A stretch of DNA of 64,000 bases from contig CAZAEZ010000022.1 of NCBI GenBank assembly GCA_964484205.1, positions 1 to 64,000 on the forward strand. The letters are read 5' to 3'. The translations under genes and the position numbers were made by a program. How positions within the stretch are numbered: position 1 is the first letter of the stretch; each line of letters begins with the position of its first letter. Source of the stretch: M3007 sp964484205 (GTDB lineage: Bacteria; Bacteroidota; Bacteroidia; Chitinophagales; Saprospiraceae). Positions 24,554-32,016 of the stretch are shown piece after piece. The notes below the pieces were generated by a model, which saw nothing but the letters and a program-made list of their open reading frames with translations, ran no database searches and was not told the origin of the DNA.

Positions 24554-25942
24554 TCAGGCAGATTTATTTGCCGTGTATTTTTTTTCTATCATTAATTTAA
24601 TTGGTTCTACCAGGGTATCAATATCGCCGGCGCCCATGGTAAGCAGAATTTCCGTATCCGATTTTTGCAGCGTTTCTGTTACCTGCTCTTTCGTAACTAT
24701 TTTTTTATTCAATAAATTCATTCTATCCAAAATCATTTCCGAGTGCACGCCGGCTATCGGTTTTTCCCTTGCCGGATAGATTGGCAATAGCAAACATTCG
24801 TCCAGCATATCGAGCGCTGCAGCAAAACCATCGACAAAATCGCGGGTACGCGAATACAGGTGCGGCTGAAACACGCCGGTGATCCGCCGTTCGGGGAACA
24901 ACATGCGCGCCGCGGAAATAGCCGCTTGCAACTCCGTCGGATGGTGCGCATAGTCGTCGATGTACACACATTCCGGCCGGCGAACGATAAACTCGAAGCG
25001 CCGCTTCACACCCCGAAAGTGCGCCAGGGCCTTGGGCATGCCCGGCATAAAAGCGCCGGCGCTGTTTACCGCTGCCCAGGCTGCCGTGGCATTTTCCACA
25101 TTGTGGCGCCCCGGGTAGTTGAAGCGCAGATCATCCCAATTGACTATGCTGGAGCGGATGCCAAAAACCATTTGGCCGGCTTCGATCCGCAAATCGGTTG
25201 CCTCGTAGTCGCCGGCATCTATTCCAAAACTCAGCGCTTGCCTGCCGCTTTTACGCAGTTCGGCAACCACATCAGCAATGGGTAAATCGTACCGGTAAAT
25301 GAGTTTGCCGCCCGGTTTGATCTGGCGGACAAATTGCTTGTAACTATCCACCACTGCCTCCGGTGAGCCGTAAATGTCGAGGTGATCGGGGTCGAGCGAG
25401 TTGAGTATCGCGATTTCAGGGTGCAATTGCAGGAAAGAACGGTCGTACTCGTCGGCTTCCACCACCACCCAGTCGCTCTTGCCTTCGACAAAATTGGAGC
25501 CCAGGTTGGCTGAAATACCACCCAGAAATGCCGTGGCATCCACGCCGCAGCTGCGCAACAAATGCGCGACGATGGTACTCGTGGTGGTTTTTCCATGTGT
25601 GCCGGCCACAGCGATGCAGCGTTTGCCCTTGCTGATCAGCCCCAGCACCTCGGCCCGTTTTTTTACCGGGACATTATTTGCCCGGAACCAGGTCAGTTCG
25701 GCATGGTCTTGCGGTACCGCCGGTGTCCATACCACCAGGTCGACATTTTCCGGGATATGGCGCACGTCGTCGTCGTAATGGATATGCATACCCTCGGCAG
25801 CCAGTGCCTTAGTCAGGGCAGTTTCGGTACGGTCGTAGCCGTACACCTGCGCCCCGTGGCCCCGGAAATACCGCGCCAACGCCGACATGCCGATGCCGCC
25901 GATGCCGATAAAATAGATGGTATGAATATCGTTCAATTGCAT
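24554..25942 (-). CDS. murC: UDP-N-acetylmuramate--L-alanine ligase MurC
   Basis: 462 residues. Adds L-Ala to UDP-MurNAc in the cytosol using ATP. The Rossmann start IYFIGIGGIGMSALARYFRG, P-loop AVAGTHGKTTTSTIVAHLL, central-domain VVEADEYDRSFLQLHPEIAI and DPDHLDIYG, and C-terminal YIDDYAHHPTELQAAI are all classical MurC motifs. It is 21 nt downstream of a lipoprotein gene that interrupts the usual murG-murC junction, and 15 nt upstream of ftsQ. Confidence 0.97.
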   Translation of the reverse strand: MQLNDIHTIYFIGIGGIGMSALARYFRGHGAQVYGYDRTETALTKALAAEGMHIHYDDDVRHIPENVDLVVWTPAVPQDHAELTWFRANNVPVKKRAEVLGLISKGKRCIAVAGTHGKTTTSTIVAHLLRSCGVDATAFLGGISANLGSNFVEGKSDWVVVEADEYDRSFLQLHPEIAILNSLDPDHLDIYGSPEAVVDSYKQFVRQIKPGGKLIYRYDLPIADVVAELRKSGRQALSFGIDAGDYEATDLRIEAGQMVFGIRSSIVNWDDLRFNYPGRHNVENATAAWAAVNSAGAFMPGMPKALAHFRGVKRRFEFIVRRPECVYIDDYAHHPTELQAAISAARMLFPERRITGVFQPHLYSRTRDFVDGFAAALDMLDECLLLPIYPAREKPIAGVHSEMILDRMNLLNKKIVTKEQVTETLQKSDTEILLTMGAGDIDTLVEPIKLMIEKKYTANKSA

Positions 25943-25963
25943 ACTGTTGATACTGCTGGTTTT

Positions 25964-26338
25964 CTATTGTATTTTCTTCAATTCTATGGTTTCCTGGCGG
26001 CCGCCCCGGTTCATTTCGAATTTCAGCGTACTATCGCTTAGTTGAAGAATCCGCACCACAATTTCCTGCTTACCTTCAGCCTGGGTGTACAGTTTTTCCT
26101 TTACCGTACGCCAGGAGCCGCTTTCCTGTTGATCGCCGAAACCCGCGGAATACTTGCCGTCGGCCTGAAATTCAAACTGCACCTGCGAAGCATCCTGGCC
26201 CAGCGATTTACCGGAAGCCAGCCACTCAACCCCCTGCCATATGCCGTGCAGGGCCGGGTTGTTGTCGTTTTCCCGTTTGCAGGCGGTGTTGGCCAGTAGG
26301 AGCAGGGCAATTGCACATATGTAGGTTTGCTTTTTCAT
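25964..26338 (-). CDS. Small lipoprotein, lipocalin-like, inserted between murG and murC
   Basis: 124 residues with a lipoprotein signal (ICAIALLLLANTAC; Cys20 followed by KRE). The mature part is beta-rich: LHGIWQGVEWLASGKSLGQD, VQFEFQADGKYSAGFGDQQE, SGSWRTVKEKLYTQ and a closing LKFEMNRGGRQETIELKKI. That is the pattern of lipocalin-like ligand-binding or 'goal-of-assay' lipoproteins of Bacteroidota; function unknown. Spacing is 6 nt after murG and 21 nt before murC, so it must be co-transcribed with them. It is not part of the standard division cluster, so a link to the cell envelope is an inference from place only. Confidence 0.85.
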   Translation of the reverse strand: MKKQTYICAIALLLLANTACKRENDNNPALHGIWQGVEWLASGKSLGQDASQVQFEFQADGKYSAGFGDQQESGSWRTVKEKLYTQAEGKQEIVVRILQLSDSTLKFEMNRGGRQETIELKKIQ

Positions 26339-26344
26339 AAAAAT

Positions 26345-27490
26345 TCATTTTTTCGGTTTAACAGGATGTGCCGCGTCGCCGGCGAGTTCCAACACGGTTC
26401 CAGCGATCAGGCTGGCAGCCTGTGGTTTGCCCAAATGGCGGATGTTTTCACCCAGACTAAATTGAAGCGCTTCGTTTTCCAGCACCTTAAAAACTTCCGG
26501 AAGCAAAATTTCCACCGCCTCCGCATCGCGCACCAGCCGGGCGGCATTTTTGTCCACCAGGGCCAGCGCGTTTTTCGTTTGATGATCTTCAGCTACGTTG
26601 GGCGAGGGCACCAGGATGACCGGTTTGCCGACGAGGCAGAGTTCGCTGATCGACAGCGCGCCGGCACGTGACACGATCAGGTCGGCCGCTGCATACAACA
26701 AATCCATCCGGTCGATAAAGGCCCGGAGTTGTACGTTCGGCAGCTGCGCCGTTGCGCTGGCGCTGTATTCACTTTCGTAAAAACGGCCGCATTGCCAAAG
26801 CACCTGTATCCCCGGATGGCCGGCTAAAATTTCGGTATTCACGGCCAGCGACCGGTTCAAGGTGCGGGCGCCCAGACTTCCGCCGATCACGACCACCGTT
26901 TTCAACTGATCCGACAAACCATAATATTTCAGCCCTTCTATTCTTTTCTTATCCAGATTCAAAATATCCTGTCGCACCGGGTTGCCGGCAAACACGATCC
27001 GGTCGGCGGGAAAATACGCGTCCATGCCGTCGTAAGCCACACAAATCCGGCTGGCTTTTGCTGCCAGCAGCCGATTCGTCACGCCGGCATAGGAGTTCTG
27101 CTCCTGGATAACCGTCGGAATGCCTTTTTGCTGGGCTGCCCGCATTACCGGCCCGGAGGCATAACCGCCGGTACCTACCACCACATCGGGCTGAAAGCGG
27201 CGGATGATGCGTTTGGCTTTCAGTGTGCTGCTGTACAGTTTGAACGGAAAACTCAGGTTGCGCCAAAGGCTGTTCAGGGAAAAACCGCGCTGAAAACCGG
27301 CAATATTCAATCCTTCAATCGGATACCCCGCCTGTGGCACACGCTCCATTTCCATTTTCCCCAGCGCGCCAACGAATAGAAATTCCGTATCCGGCCGCAA
27401 CTGCTTTATGGCATCGGCAATAGCAATGGCCGGAAAGACATGTCCGCCTGTTCCGCCACCGGTAATTAATATGCGCAGTTGTCGAGCCAT
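26345..27490 (-). CDS. murG: UDP-N-acetylglucosamine transferase MurG
   Basis: 381 residues. Transfers GlcNAc from UDP-GlcNAc to lipid I to make lipid II on the inner face of the membrane. G-loops ITGGGTGGHVFPAIAIADAI and VVIGGSLGARTLNRSL, and the UDP-binding signature LIVSRAGALSISELCLVGKP with PSPNVAEDHQTKNA, are intact. The start ATG at 27490 follows a short tandem-repeat spacer after ftsW. Position between ftsW and murC is standard except for the intervening lipoprotein gene. Confidence 0.97.
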   Translation of the reverse strand: MARQLRILITGGGTGGHVFPAIAIADAIKQLRPDTEFLFVGALGKMEMERVPQAGYPIEGLNIAGFQRGFSLNSLWRNLSFPFKLYSSTLKAKRIIRRFQPDVVVGTGGYASGPVMRAAQQKGIPTVIQEQNSYAGVTNRLLAAKASRICVAYDGMDAYFPADRIVFAGNPVRQDILNLDKKRIEGLKYYGLSDQLKTVVVIGGSLGARTLNRSLAVNTEILAGHPGIQVLWQCGRFYESEYSASATAQLPNVQLRAFIDRMDLLYAAADLIVSRAGALSISELCLVGKPVILVPSPNVAEDHQTKNALALVDKNAARLVRDAEAVEILLPEVFKVLENEALQFSLGENIRHLGKPQAASLIAGTVLELAGDAAHPVKPKK

Positions 27491-27492
27491 TT

Positions 27493-27555
27493 ATTGAGTG
27501 ATTGAGTGATTGAGTGAGTGAGTGATTGAGTGAGTGAGTGAGTGAGTGATTGATG
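27493..27555 (-). repeat. ATTG/AGTG microsatellite between ftsW and murG
   Basis: About fifteen tetramers of ATTG and AGTG in irregular order (read on the plus strand ATTGAGTGATTGAGTG..., AGTGAGTGAGTGAGTG...). It fills nearly all of the 69-nt spacer and is transcribed as the murG leader. Such low-complexity tracts vary in length easily. Confidence 0.8.
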
Positions 27556-27559
27556 AACG

Positions 27560-28699
27560 TTAAGTATTTTCTATTTTTTCTATGAATTTGCTGACGCTGA
27601 GGATCATCCCGATGGCGATGGAACTGAACACCATGCTCGTGCCGCCCATGGAGATCATGGGCAATGTAAGCCCGGTGGCCGGCACCAAATGCACCGATAC
27701 GGCGATGTTGGCCAGCGCCTGAATAACGAGCATCAGACTGAGCCCGATAGCCAGAAAAGCGCCGAACGCTTTAGGGCTTTTGGTCACCAGTTTGACTGCC
27801 CGGAAAAACAGCATCACATACAATCCGAGCACCAGCACGCCACCGATCAGGCCGTATTCTTCGCAAATGATGGCGTAGATAAAATCGGCATGCGAGTAGG
27901 GCAAAAAGTTGCGCGCCACGGAGTTGCCCGGGCCGGCGCCGAAAATCCCCCCGCGTGCAATCGCAATTTTTGCCTGCTGCACCTGGTAACCGCCGTCGGG
28001 GTTGTGCAGGTAATCCTGCATTCGCGATATCCAGGTCTCCGACCGCACCAGATCCGGGTAGATATCGCCGAGCACGATTAGCCCGGAAAAAACGACTACC
28101 CCCAGCAGACCCAGCAGAAAAATATACCGCGGACTCACCCGGCCGACAAACATCAGGGCAATGCAGGTACAAAAAAGCACCAGTGCCGTCGAAAGGTTCG
28201 CCGGGGCAATCAGCCCGCAAATGATCAGCACCGGTACGATGATCGGCAAAAAAGCATCTTTAAAACTGGTGATGTATTCCTGTTTCTGCGTCAGCGCCCG
28301 GGCAATGTAGAGGACCAGGGCCAGTTTGGCAAAATCCGACGGTTGAAAGCTAAAGGACAAAATCGGAATCTCGATCCAGCGCGACGCCTGGTTGATGCTT
28401 TGGCCAAACAACAAGGTCAGCGCAAGCAAAGGCACCGAAATGAGCAGCAGGAACGGCGCCATTTGCTGGTACCGCCGGTAGTGCATCAAATGGCAGAGAT
28501 AGATCAGGAACAAGCCAAACGCCAGCATAATCGAATGCCGCATCAGGTATATCGTCGTATTCCCGCCACGCGCCTGCCAGGCCAGCGAACCGGCTGCCGA
28601 ATAGACGGCCAAAACGCTGATAATACTCAGCACCGCCACGATCATCCAGATGGTGCGGTCTCCGCGTAAGTTTGCTGCTATTCGATTGCCGAGTGACAT
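27560..28699 (-). CDS. ftsW: SEDS-family peptidoglycan polymerase FtsW
   Basis: 379 residues with about ten membrane helices. Signature SEDS segments: ASRWIEIPILSFSFQPSDFA, LALVLYIARAL, APANLSTALVLFCTCIALMF, the catalytic-type loop with IARGGIFGAGPGNSVARNF and PYSHADFIYAIICEEYGLIG, and NIAVSVHLVPATGLTLPMIS. Polymerises lipid II with FtsI at the septum. It lies 27 nt after murD (with repeat-encoded spacer) and before murG. Confidence 0.96.
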   Translation of the reverse strand: MSLGNRIAANLRGDRTIWMIVAVLSIISVLAVYSAAGSLAWQARGGNTTIYLMRHSIMLAFGLFLIYLCHLMHYRRYQQMAPFLLLISVPLLALTLLFGQSINQASRWIEIPILSFSFQPSDFAKLALVLYIARALTQKQEYITSFKDAFLPIIVPVLIICGLIAPANLSTALVLFCTCIALMFVGRVSPRYIFLLGLLGVVVFSGLIVLGDIYPDLVRSETWISRMQDYLHNPDGGYQVQQAKIAIARGGIFGAGPGNSVARNFLPYSHADFIYAIICEEYGLIGGVLVLGLYVMLFFRAVKLVTKSPKAFGAFLAIGLSLMLVIQALANIAVSVHLVPATGLTLPMISMGGTSMVFSSIAIGMILSVSKFIEKIENT

Positions 28700-28705
28700 G
28701 TTTTT

Positions 28706-28745
28706 GGATATTGAGATATTAGGATATTAGGATATTGGGATATTG
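28706..28745 (-). repeat. Five 8-bp units spanning the end of murD
   Basis: GGATATTG, AGATATTA, GGATATTA, GGATATTG, GGATATTG (28706-28745, plus strand). Two and a half units lie inside murD: the last codons (NIPIS) and the TAA stop (28727-28729) are made by the repeat. Confidence 0.75.
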
Positions 28746-30082
28746 GCGGTCAGGGATAAAACAGCCTGGCGAAACTGCTCGCCGCGGTCTTCATAATTTT
28801 TGAACAAATCAAAACTCGCGCAAGCCGGGCTGAGCAACACGGTTTCGCCCGGAGCAGCCAGTTGGCCGGCCGTTTGAACGGCTTCCTGTGCGCTGCGCGT
28901 TTCCACCATGGTTTTTCCGGCATTTTTAAAAGCGGTCTGAATGGGTTGGTTATCCAAACCCATGCACACGATGGCCTTCACTTTTTGCTGCACCAGCGCC
29001 TGCAAGGGCGTATAATCATTGCCTTTATCCTGCCCGCCAACAATCCAGATGGTGGGTTGATCCATGGCTTTCAGCGCATAAAAAACGGCGTCGACATTGG
29101 TGGCCTTACTGTCGTTGATCCAGGTCACGCCGTTCACGGTTGCCACCACTTCCATGCGGTGTGCCGGTGGCGTGAAGCCTTCGAGGCCGGCCTGAAGTCG
29201 GGCCGCATCGGCGCCCAAAGCCAGTGCAACATGCACAGCGCACAACGCATTAAAATGGTTGTGCGGCCCGCGCAATTTTGTTGAAGCCATGTCAAACCGG
29301 TGTTCCCGGCCTATGCGCAACACGCCGTTTTTATAGTCGGCATCCTTCAGCGCTATTATTTTGCCGGCGTTTACCTGTTCCGGCATCAATTCCAGGATTA
29401 CGGGATCATCGCCGTTGTAAATAAAAGTATCGCCCGGGCGCTGGTTTTTAATTAGTTGAAACTTCGCCCGGGCGTAGTTTTCCAGTTTATAGTCGTAGCG
29501 GTCCAGATGGTCCGGCGTAATATTCAGCAGCACGCCGATTTCCGGACGGAATTGCAGGATGTCCTCCAGTTGAAAACTGCTCACTTCCACCACATAAATG
29601 TGCTCCGGCACCGGATTTTGCAGATCATGCAACACCAGCCTTGCAAAGGCGTGGCCGATATTGCCACCCACAACAGCTGGCAAACCGGCAGCCGCCAGCA
29701 GGTGATGCGTCAGCCCGGTCGTCGTGGTCTTACCGTTGCTGCCGGTGATGGCAACCACCTTGCTGCCCGGCGGACGGTATTGCCAGGCAAATTCGATTTC
29801 ACCGAGTACCGGAATGCCTTTGGCGCGAATGGCCTGCATGACGGGTGCTTTTTCCGGAATTCCGGGACTTTTCAGGATGGTTTGCGCCTTCAAAATTTGC
29901 TCTACGGTGTGCTGCCCCGATTCGAACTCGATCCCCGCAGCTTCCAGCTCTGTTTGGAATTCCGGTTTGATGGCATTTTTATCCGAAACAAATACCGCAT
30001 AGCCCAGCCAGTTGGCCAGCAAGGCGGCGCCTGTGCCGGATTCGCCAGCGCCGAGAATTGCTATGGATTTTATTTGTTTCAT
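28727..30082 (-). CDS. murD: UDP-N-acetylmuramoylalanine--D-glutamate ligase MurD
   Basis: 451 residues. Adds D-Glu to UDP-MurNAc-L-Ala. N-terminal AILGAGESGTGAALLANWLG, P-loop AITGSNGKTTTTGLTHHLL, VVEVSSFQLEDILQFRPEIG, and C-terminal WINDSKATNVDAVFYALKAM and LLSPACASFDLFKNYEDRGE are canonical. Its C-terminal codons and stop fall in an 8-bp tandem repeat. Upstream, a GxxExxY cassette with inverted terminal repeats separates it from mraY, its usual neighbour. Confidence 0.96.
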   Translation of the reverse strand: MKQIKSIAILGAGESGTGAALLANWLGYAVFVSDKNAIKPEFQTELEAAGIEFESGQHTVEQILKAQTILKSPGIPEKAPVMQAIRAKGIPVLGEIEFAWQYRPPGSKVVAITGSNGKTTTTGLTHHLLAAAGLPAVVGGNIGHAFARLVLHDLQNPVPEHIYVVEVSSFQLEDILQFRPEIGVLLNITPDHLDRYDYKLENYARAKFQLIKNQRPGDTFIYNGDDPVILELMPEQVNAGKIIALKDADYKNGVLRIGREHRFDMASTKLRGPHNHFNALCAVHVALALGADAARLQAGLEGFTPPAHRMEVVATVNGVTWINDSKATNVDAVFYALKAMDQPTIWIVGGQDKGNDYTPLQALVQQKVKAIVCMGLDNQPIQTAFKNAGKTMVETRSAQEAVQTAGQLAAPGETVLLSPACASFDLFKNYEDRGEQFRQAVLSLTANIPIS

Positions 30083-30110
30083 GTTTTTTTGATTGAACGC
30101 GATTTCGTTT

Positions 30111-30638
30111 TTGAACGCGGATGAGACGGATTCTGCCTTCGGCAGAAACGCGGATTGCCGCGGATTTTTTACCTGTTTTTAGGGTAGATTTTTTCTTTCA
30201 TTTGAATATATTTTCCGGCGGAATTCCGGTTTTTTTCCAAAATTTAATAGAAGGCCAACTTCTTTGTCTGTACCCCGCAAATAATTGATCAATTGGATTT
30301 CATGTTCATTGAGTAATGTTTCACACGCTTTTAATTCCAAAATAATGGTGTCATCAACTATTAAGTCAGCGTAATACTCCCCTACTTCAATGTTTTTATA
30401 AAATACTTTTATTTGTTTCTGTGCTTCGACATAAAAGCCTCTTGACTTCAATTCCAAGTACATGGCATTTTGATACACTTTTTCAAGAAATCCGTATCCC
30501 AACTCATTGTACACATCGTAAAAAGTCTTTAAAATCAGATCGACCAGGCCTTGGTGTAATAATTCCATATGCGCAATTTAAAAATCCGCGTAAATCCGCA
30601 TTTTCGCCGCAGGCGAAATCCGCCTCATCCGCGTTCCA
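30111..30638. mobile_element. 528-bp cassette with about 60-bp inverted ends carrying a GxxExxY gene
   Basis: Left end 30111-30171 (TTGAACGCGGATGAGACGGA, TTCTGCCTTCGGCAGAA, ACGCGGATTGCCGCGGATTT) is mirrored by right end 30579-30638 (reverse complement: TTGGAACGCGGATGAGGCGG, ATTTCGCCTGCGGCGAAA, ATGCGGATTTACGCGGATTT). Each end contains its own small hairpin at the same place, with compensating sequence (CTGCCTTCGGCAG versus TCGCCTGCGGCGA). The only gene inside is the GxxExxY ORF. The cassette sits between mraY and murD. No transposase is present, so if mobile it depends on a factor elsewhere. Confidence 0.6.
30179..30568 (-). CDS. GxxExxY family protein (PD-(D/E)XK-like)
   Basis: 129 residues. 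Family signature GYGFLEKVYQNAMYLELKSR (GxxExxY), then KVFYKNIEVGEYYADLIVDD and IILELKACETLLNEHEIQLI: D...ExK is the nuclease-like core of the PDDEXK_3 fold. The end LLLNFGKKPEFRRKIYS is also typical. Function is not established; the fold suggests a nucleic-acid enzyme. It is read in the direction of the division operon, inside a cassette with 60-bp inverted ends. Confidence 0.93.
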   Translation of the reverse strand: MELLHQGLVDLILKTFYDVYNELGYGFLEKVYQNAMYLELKSRGFYVEAQKQIKVFYKNIEVGEYYADLIVDDTIILELKACETLLNEHEIQLINYLRGTDKEVGLLLNFGKKPEFRRKIYSNERKNLP

Positions 30639-30645
30639 ACAACAA

Positions 30646-31896
30646 CTATCGGATTTTCAATGTAATCACCGTGAGCACCGCCAATAGAATTTGTATAATC
30701 CAGAACCGCACAGCAATAGTAACTTCATGATAACCTTCCTTTTGATAATGGTGATGCAGCGGCGCCATTTTGAAAATCCGGCGGCCTTCGCCGTATTTTT
30801 TCTTGGTATATTTAAAATACCAAACCTGCAACAGCACCGATACATTTTCAATTAAAAACACCCCGCATAACACCGGTATCAACAACTCTTTCCGAAGCAG
30901 GATGGCCAGCGCCGCAATAATCCCGCCCAAGGTCAAACTCCCCGTATCGCCCATAAAAACTTTGGCCGGATAAACATTGTACCACAGAAACCCGATACAT
31001 CCGCCAAGCAAACAGGCTGAAAAAATTACCAGCTCGTTCGTGTAGGGGATAAACAGGATGTTCAGGTAATCGGCAGCCAGCGAGTTGCCGCTGAGATAAG
31101 CCATGACGCCCAAAGCAGCGATCACAATCGCCGAAACCCCCGTTGCCAAGCCATCCAGCCCATCCGTCAGGTTGGCGCCGTTGCTGACCGCCGTGATCAC
31201 AAAAATGGTCATCATCAAAAACACGATCCACACCAGGTCGGCGGCGTTATCGCCCATAAACCAGAGGACACGGGAATAGTCCAACTCATTATTTTTAAAG
31301 AACGGCACATTGGTAATCGGGGCTTTTACGTGTACAAGTTCCTTGTATGAATTTTCGCCTTCTTTCACAAAAATGCTGTTCATCACCTCGTAGCCATACT
31401 GATTGGCCACTTCCGGTTCCATGCGCACCACTACTTCGTCGCTCAGGAGCATGGTCAGGCCGACAATCAAACCCAGACCGACCTGCCCCAAGACTTTGAA
31501 TATCCCTTTCAGCCCTTTTTTATCCTTTTTAAACACCTTGATATAATCGTCGATAAAGCCGATCGAGGCCATCCAGATCGTTGCAAACAGCATGAGCAGG
31601 ATGTACACATTATCCAGGCGGGCCAACAACAAACAGGGAATCAGCGTGGCTGCGATAATGATCACGCCGCCCATGGTCGGCGTGCCGGCTTTTTGGTTTT
31701 CGCCTTGCAAACCCAGTTCGCGTACACTCTCGCCGATCTGCAAACGCCGGAGCCCGTTGATGATCCATTTGCCGATAAAAAGCGAGATCAACAGCGACAG
31801 GATTACGGCGACGCCTGCCCGAAAGGACGTGTACTGGAACAATCCCGCCCCTGGAAAATCCAGGGTTTCAAGCCATTTAGAAAGGTGATAGAGCAT
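30646..31896 (-). CDS. mraY: Phospho-N-acetylmuramoyl-pentapeptide-transferase MraY
   Basis: 416 residues, ten or so membrane helices. Makes lipid I from UDP-MurNAc-pentapeptide and undecaprenyl phosphate. Motifs: GTPTMGGVIIIAATLIPCLL, FIDDYIKVFKKDKKGLKG (catalytic DD), NLTDGLDGLATGVSAIVIAA, NVYPAKVFMGDTGSLTLGGI and MAPLHHHYQKEGYHE. A periplasmic insert around residues 190-215 (GYEVMNSIFVKEGENSYKEL) makes it longer than the E. coli enzyme, as in many Bacteroidota. It lies 120 nt after murE, with two small hairpins in the spacer. Confidence 0.97.
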   Translation of the reverse strand: MLYHLSKWLETLDFPGAGLFQYTSFRAGVAVILSLLISLFIGKWIINGLRRLQIGESVRELGLQGENQKAGTPTMGGVIIIAATLIPCLLLARLDNVYILLMLFATIWMASIGFIDDYIKVFKKDKKGLKGIFKVLGQVGLGLIVGLTMLLSDEVVVRMEPEVANQYGYEVMNSIFVKEGENSYKELVHVKAPITNVPFFKNNELDYSRVLWFMGDNAADLVWIVFLMMTIFVITAVSNGANLTDGLDGLATGVSAIVIAALGVMAYLSGNSLAADYLNILFIPYTNELVIFSACLLGGCIGFLWYNVYPAKVFMGDTGSLTLGGIIAALAILLRKELLIPVLCGVFLIENVSVLLQVWYFKYTKKKYGEGRRIFKMAPLHHHYQKEGYHEVTIAVRFWIIQILLAVLTVITLKIR

Positions 31897-31937
31897 GATT
31901 TATCGTTTTCGTCGTTTTCAGGTTTTTTGAGAAAAAT

Positions 31938-32000
31938 GCTGGGGGCGATTTTGCATCGCCCCGCAGCGACTGTTCAAAATAATAGTCCCTCCACTATTAT
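31938..32000 (-). other. Two hairpins in the murE-mraY spacer
   Basis: GCTGGGGGCGAT (31938-31949) / ATCGCCCCGCAGC (31955-31967) and ATAATAG (31979-31985) / CTATTAT (31994-32000). The first is a strong GC stem, the second a weak one. They could modulate read-through or mRNA processing between murE and mraY, but no T run follows in the sense direction. Confidence 0.4.
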
Positions 32001-32016
32001 GTCTTTCTATTTCGCA

